Shown piece by piece: positions 61,432 through 64,000 of a stretch of 64,000 bases of DNA (its first letter is position 1; each line of letters opens with the position of its first letter). The notes under the pieces are model-generated. The model was not told the origin of the DNA, ran no database searches, and was given only the letters and a program-made list of their open reading frames with translations. The stretch lies in assembly GCA_910577505.1 (NCBI GenBank), contig CAJTLN010000001.1:518947-582946 (forward strand), read 5' to 3'. Position numbers and translations under genes: made by a program. This DNA is from an uncultured Bacilli bacterium. Its GTDB lineage: Bacteria > Bacillota_I > Bacilli_A > RF39 > UBA660.

Positions 61432-62724
61432 ATGAAAATACAAAATGTAAAAGGTGGTTATGATTTTTTACCTAAAGAACAAAAAATTAGAAATTATATT
61501 AATAGCATACTAAAGAGTACTTTTGAAGAATATGGATATTTACCAATTGAAACTCCAATTCTTTGCTACTTTGATATGTTAGCTGGTAAATATGATGAAA
61601 ATAATGATATATTAAATGAAATATATAAATTAAAAGATCAAGGTAACAGAAGTTTAGGTCTTCGTTATGACTTAACAGTACCATTTGCTAAATTCATTGC
61701 TTTAAATAAAAATGAATTAAAATTACCATTCAAAAGGTATGAAATAAATAAAGTATTTAGAGATGGACCAGTAAAAGTAGGCCGTGATAGAGAATTCACA
61801 CAATGTGATGTAGATGTTGTAGGTTTATCAAATCAAATGATAGAAGCAGAATTATTAAGTTTATATGTTAGCGCTTTTACTAAACTTGATATAGAAATAA
61901 AAATAAAATATAATTCAAGAAACTTAATGCGAGGACTAATAAAAGAATGTAATGTAAAAGAAGAATTAATATCTAATGTAATTACAATTGTTGATAAAAT
62001 AGATAAATTATCAGAAAATGATTTCAAAGAAGAATTATATAAATTTGATTTAGCCGAAAAAGATGTTAATAATTTATTAGAATATTTTAAGCTTTCACTA
62101 GTTGAACTAAATAAGAAATTCAAAGATACAACTAATGAAGAACTTAAAATAGGTCTAGAAGAACTTAATAATTTAGAAGATTACATAAAAGAATTAAATC
62201 TTAAAGATTATTGTGTCTTTACATCATCTCTAGCTCGCGGACAAGATTATTATACAGGAAATGTTTTTGAAGTATATGAAGCTAATGGGAAACTAACAGG
62301 TTCTATTGGTGGCGGTGGTAGATACGACAAAATGATTACCGAATTTATTTCAGATGGCGAAATATATCCAGCTGTTGGAATAAGTTTTGGTCTTACATCA
62401 ATATTTGAATTATTAAAAAATCGTGAAGATTTAGCTAATACAAATGCTATTGATTTATACATAATTCCTCTTGGAACAGAAAGATATTCTTTATCTCTAG
62501 CTAATAAGATAAGAGAATTAGGATATAAAGTAGATATCGAAATGACCAATAAAAAAATTAAAAAGAGTCTAGATTATTGTAATAAAGAAAATATTCCATT
62601 TGTAATCATCTTAGGTGAAGATGAGGTTACTAATAAAGTATTTAAAATAAAAGATATGTTTAATAAATGTGAATATGAAATACCTGTTGATAATTTAGAA
62701 AATATTAAAGAAATTATTAAATAA
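61432..62724 (+). CDS. hisS: Histidyl-tRNA synthetase
   Basis: 430 residues. Class II motifs: the start KGGYDFLPKEQKIRNYI, motif 2 around RYDLTVPFAKFIA with FRDGPVKVGRDREFTQCDVD, HisRS motif LARGQDYYTGNVFEVY and motif 3 GGGGRYDKMI, then PAVGISFGLTSI. An anticodon-binding domain fills about 340-430 (DLYIIPLGTERYSLSLANK). That domain and the intact motifs exclude the paralogue HisZ. It is the last gene of the unit under the His-leader attenuator. It begins one base after the SLOG gene. No aspS follows, unlike the common hisS-aspS pair. Confidence 0.95.
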   Translation: MKIQNVKGGYDFLPKEQKIRNYINSILKSTFEEYGYLPIETPILCYFDMLAGKYDENNDILNEIYKLKDQGNRSLGLRYDLTVPFAKFIALNKNELKLPFKRYEINKVFRDGPVKVGRDREFTQCDVDVVGLSNQMIEAELLSLYVSAFTKLDIEIKIKYNSRNLMRGLIKECNVKEELISNVITIVDKIDKLSENDFKEELYKFDLAEKDVNNLLEYFKLSLVELNKKFKDTTNEELKIGLEELNNLEDYIKELNLKDYCVFTSSLARGQDYYTGNVFEVYEANGKLTGSIGGGGRYDKMITEFISDGEIYPAVGISFGLTSIFELLKNREDLANTNAIDLYIIPLGTERYSLSLANKIRELGYKVDIEMTNKKIKKSLDYCNKENIPFVIILGEDEVTNKVFKIKDMFNKCEYEIPVDNLENIKEIIK

Positions 62725-62741
62725 AAATAATAATTTTATTG

Positions 62742-62747
62742 TATAAT
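62742..62747 (+). promoter_or_regulatory. Probable -10 of the WYL regulator gene
   Basis: TATAAT at 62742-62747 (within TTGTATAAT), 19 bases before the ATG at 62767; -35 not clear. Confidence 0.5.
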
Positions 62748-62766
62748 ACAAAGAACAGGTGATTAT

Positions 62767-63366
62767 ATGTCTAAGGTATCCAATGTTTTAACTATGTTAC
62801 AACTTCTAAATAGCGGTAAAAAATATAGTATTAAGGAACTATCAGAAATTCTTGAGGTAACTGAAAGGATGATTCGTTCTTATAAAGATGATTTAGAAAA
62901 AGCTGGTATTTATATTGATACTATAATGGGACCATATGGTGGTTATGTTTTAAATCAATCTATAAGAATGCCTGTTCGCAAATTTAAAAAGACTGATTAT
63001 GAATTATTATATAAATATATTGAAGAAGAGCAAAATAAAGATACTAAAGAAAAATTAGTGTTGTTACAAGATAAAATCAAAGGGGTATATAAAGGTAGTA
63101 AAGCTGAAGCCAAAGAATTAAATCTAAAAGATGAAACACTAAGTAAATATAATTGCTTAACAAGAGCTATTAAAGAAAAAAGAAAAGTTAAAATTCTTTA
63201 TTATTCATATAATAAGGGAGAAAATGAAAGGATAATATGTCCAGCTGAAATGTTTCTATTCCAAGATGGTTGGTATGTAGCAGCTTTCTGTTTATTAAAG
63301 AATGATATTAGACATTTTGAATTACGTCGCATTTTAAAGTATGAATTACTAAATGAAAATTTTTAA
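62767..63366 (+). CDS. HTH-WYL domain transcription regulator
   Basis: 199 residues. N-terminal winged helix (VLTMLQLLNSGKKYSIKELS, then EVTERMIRSYKDDLEKAG). From about 135, a WYL-type domain: VKILYYSYNKGENERIICPA, MFLFQDGWYVAAFCLLKNDIRHFELRRI (read in parts). The family usually has a further C-terminal WCX part; it is absent, so this is a short form (usual length near 300). WYL proteins often bind nucleic acid or nucleotide ligands, and regulate defence or DNA-repair genes. Target unknown. RBS AGGTGAT. Confidence 0.87.
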   Translation: MSKVSNVLTMLQLLNSGKKYSIKELSEILEVTERMIRSYKDDLEKAGIYIDTIMGPYGGYVLNQSIRMPVRKFKKTDYELLYKYIEEEQNKDTKEKLVLLQDKIKGVYKGSKAEAKELNLKDETLSKYNCLTRAIKEKRKVKILYYSYNKGENERIICPAEMFLFQDGWYVAAFCLLKNDIRHFELRRILKYELLNENF

Positions 63367-63374
63367 TTAATAAG

Positions 63375-63407
63375 AGTTATTCTTTACCATGAGAATAACT
63401 TTTTTTG
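63375..63407 (+). terminator. Terminator
   Basis: AGTTATTCT / AGAATAACT with an eight-base loop and T7. Confidence 0.88.
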
Positions 63408-63531
63408 TATTCTATAATAATATCGTAAAAATATAAAATAAAAATAATTACTAAAATATATAAATTTTAAAAAAATTCAAAAAAAGAAGGAAATTGAATT
63501 ATGGAGAATATATAGAGTGAAGGGAGGTTTT

Positions 63532-64000
63532 ATGAAAGAATCAAAATTTTATACAAGTAAGTATGATATTGTCTTCAAATCAGTTTTCATAGATGAAGAT
63601 GATCCATATCTATTAAAAGAATTCTTATCTAGATTATTAAAGAGAAAAGTAGAATCAATTAAGTTCCTTAAAACAGAACAAACAAAAGAATATATTAGAG
63701 AGAAAACAAAAATACTAGACTTTCTAGCTAAAGTAGATAAAGAATATTTACATATAGAATTAAATTCTAGTTATAAGAAATACTATAATGTAAGAAACTT
63801 TAGTTATTTTGCAACAGTATACACAAGACATATCAAGATAGGAGAAGAATATGATTTAAAAACAAAATTCTTACATATCGATTTATCATATGGATTAAAA
63901 GAAAATGAAGATGAATATCGTATGTATAAAGTTATAGATAAAAATGGTAATAAGTATATTGAAAACTTTGAAATAATTGAATATAATATGGATAAGTTAA
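63532..64000 (+). CDS. PD-(D/E)XK nuclease family transposase (Rpn-like), 3' end outside window
   Basis: At least 156 codons open to the right edge, starting at ATG 63532 after GGGAGG. The start FYTSKYDIVFKSVFIDED and the core KTKILDFLAKVDKEYLHIEL (Asp, Glu and Lys-like positions of the nuclease core), then YYNVRNFSYFATVYTR, match the Rpn/PDDEXK_2 family. Members are often called transposases but are also found as standalone recombination-promoting nucleases. No inverted repeats or target duplication can be judged because the gene runs out of the window. Confidence 0.82.
   Translation, partial: MKESKFYTSKYDIVFKSVFIDEDDPYLLKEFLSRLLKRKVESIKFLKTEQTKEYIREKTKILDFLAKVDKEYLHIELNSSYKKYYNVRNFSYFATVYTRHIKIGEEYDLKTKFLHIDLSYGLKENEDEYRMYKVIDKNGNKYIENFEIIEYNMDKL

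Noticed and set aside
61432..62724. HisZ (regulatory subunit of ATP phosphoribosyltransferase) as an alternative to HisRS, given the upstream PRTase-like gene
   Set aside because: The protein has the anticodon-binding domain and intact HisRS motifs, which HisZ lacks; the PRTase-like protein also does not look like HisG.
63532..64000. Insertion sequence boundary at the right end
   Set aside because: The Rpn/PDDEXK gene is cut by the window edge and no terminal repeats are visible, so no mobile element is claimed.

Overview
The window is one contiguous piece of a very AT-rich bacterial chromosome that uses the standard bacterial code (TGG for Trp; TAA, TAG and TGA all end genes). Gene order and gene content point to a low-GC Firmicute of the Bacilli/Tenericutes side, probably an uncultured gut lineage. 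The evidence is a rimP-nusA-rnpM-infB-rbfA block, scpAB, T-box control of proS, sortase B, and retained spore genes (cotJ operon, forespore sigma factor plus spoVACDE). The lineage is inferred, not read directly. Many transcription units start at an extended -10 promoter (TGnTATAAT), and most unit ends carry clear rho-independent terminators.

Layout. 1-2.5 kb: a large unrecognised protein running off the left edge. 2.6-5.2 kb: a class B sortase with a large extra N-terminal region, divergent from a secreted PxTG-type substrate. 5.2-8.1 kb: a two-gene unit of unknown function. 8.1-9.1 kb: cotJ spore coat operon with CotJA and CotJB fused. 9.2-13.5 kb: small membrane and RNA-modification genes, a ParB-like protein, a GNAT protein and a class A beta-lactamase-like protein. 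13.6-24.6 kb: the translation/RNA core (rimP fragment, nusA, rnpM, infB, rbfA, then truB, rpsO, pnp) with peptidases and a phosphoesterase between. 24.6-30.5 kb: two paralogous single-pass envelope proteins around a D,D-carboxypeptidase, then a DUF4176 protein. 30.5-32.6 kb: T-box leader and proS. 32.6-41.4 kb: unknown and envelope proteins, a phospholipase C-like protein, and a vWA-DnaJ pair. 41.5-43.9 kb: forespore-type sigma factor and spoVAC-D-E. 44-47.6 kb: membrane protein, scpA, scpB, pentapeptide protein, thioredoxin-like protein; then tRNA-Leu(CAA). 47.9-52.9 kb: an accessory stretch with unknown, ADP-ribosyltransferase-like and transglutaminase-like proteins and two broken genes. 53-59.6 kb: phosphatase, deoxyribosyltransferase-like, HD, AraC, and a HerA-like ATPase with a cysteine-ladder partner, then cold shock protein. 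59.7-62.7 kb: a His-rich leader peptide with attenuator ahead of a phosphoribosyltransferase-like gene, a SLOG/LOG gene and hisS. 62.8-64 kb: a WYL regulator and the start of an Rpn/PDDEXK-family gene.

The most notable items are the histidine leader-peptide attenuator controlling a phosphoribosyltransferase-SLOG-HisRS operon (with a +1 frame break in its first gene), the HerA-like ATPase paired with a cysteine-ladder protein, the sigF-like/spoVACDE locus lacking spoIIAA and spoIIAB, the CotJA-CotJB fusion, the enlarged sortase with its divergent substrate, and a group of thioredoxin-fold proteins that lack the CxxC pair.
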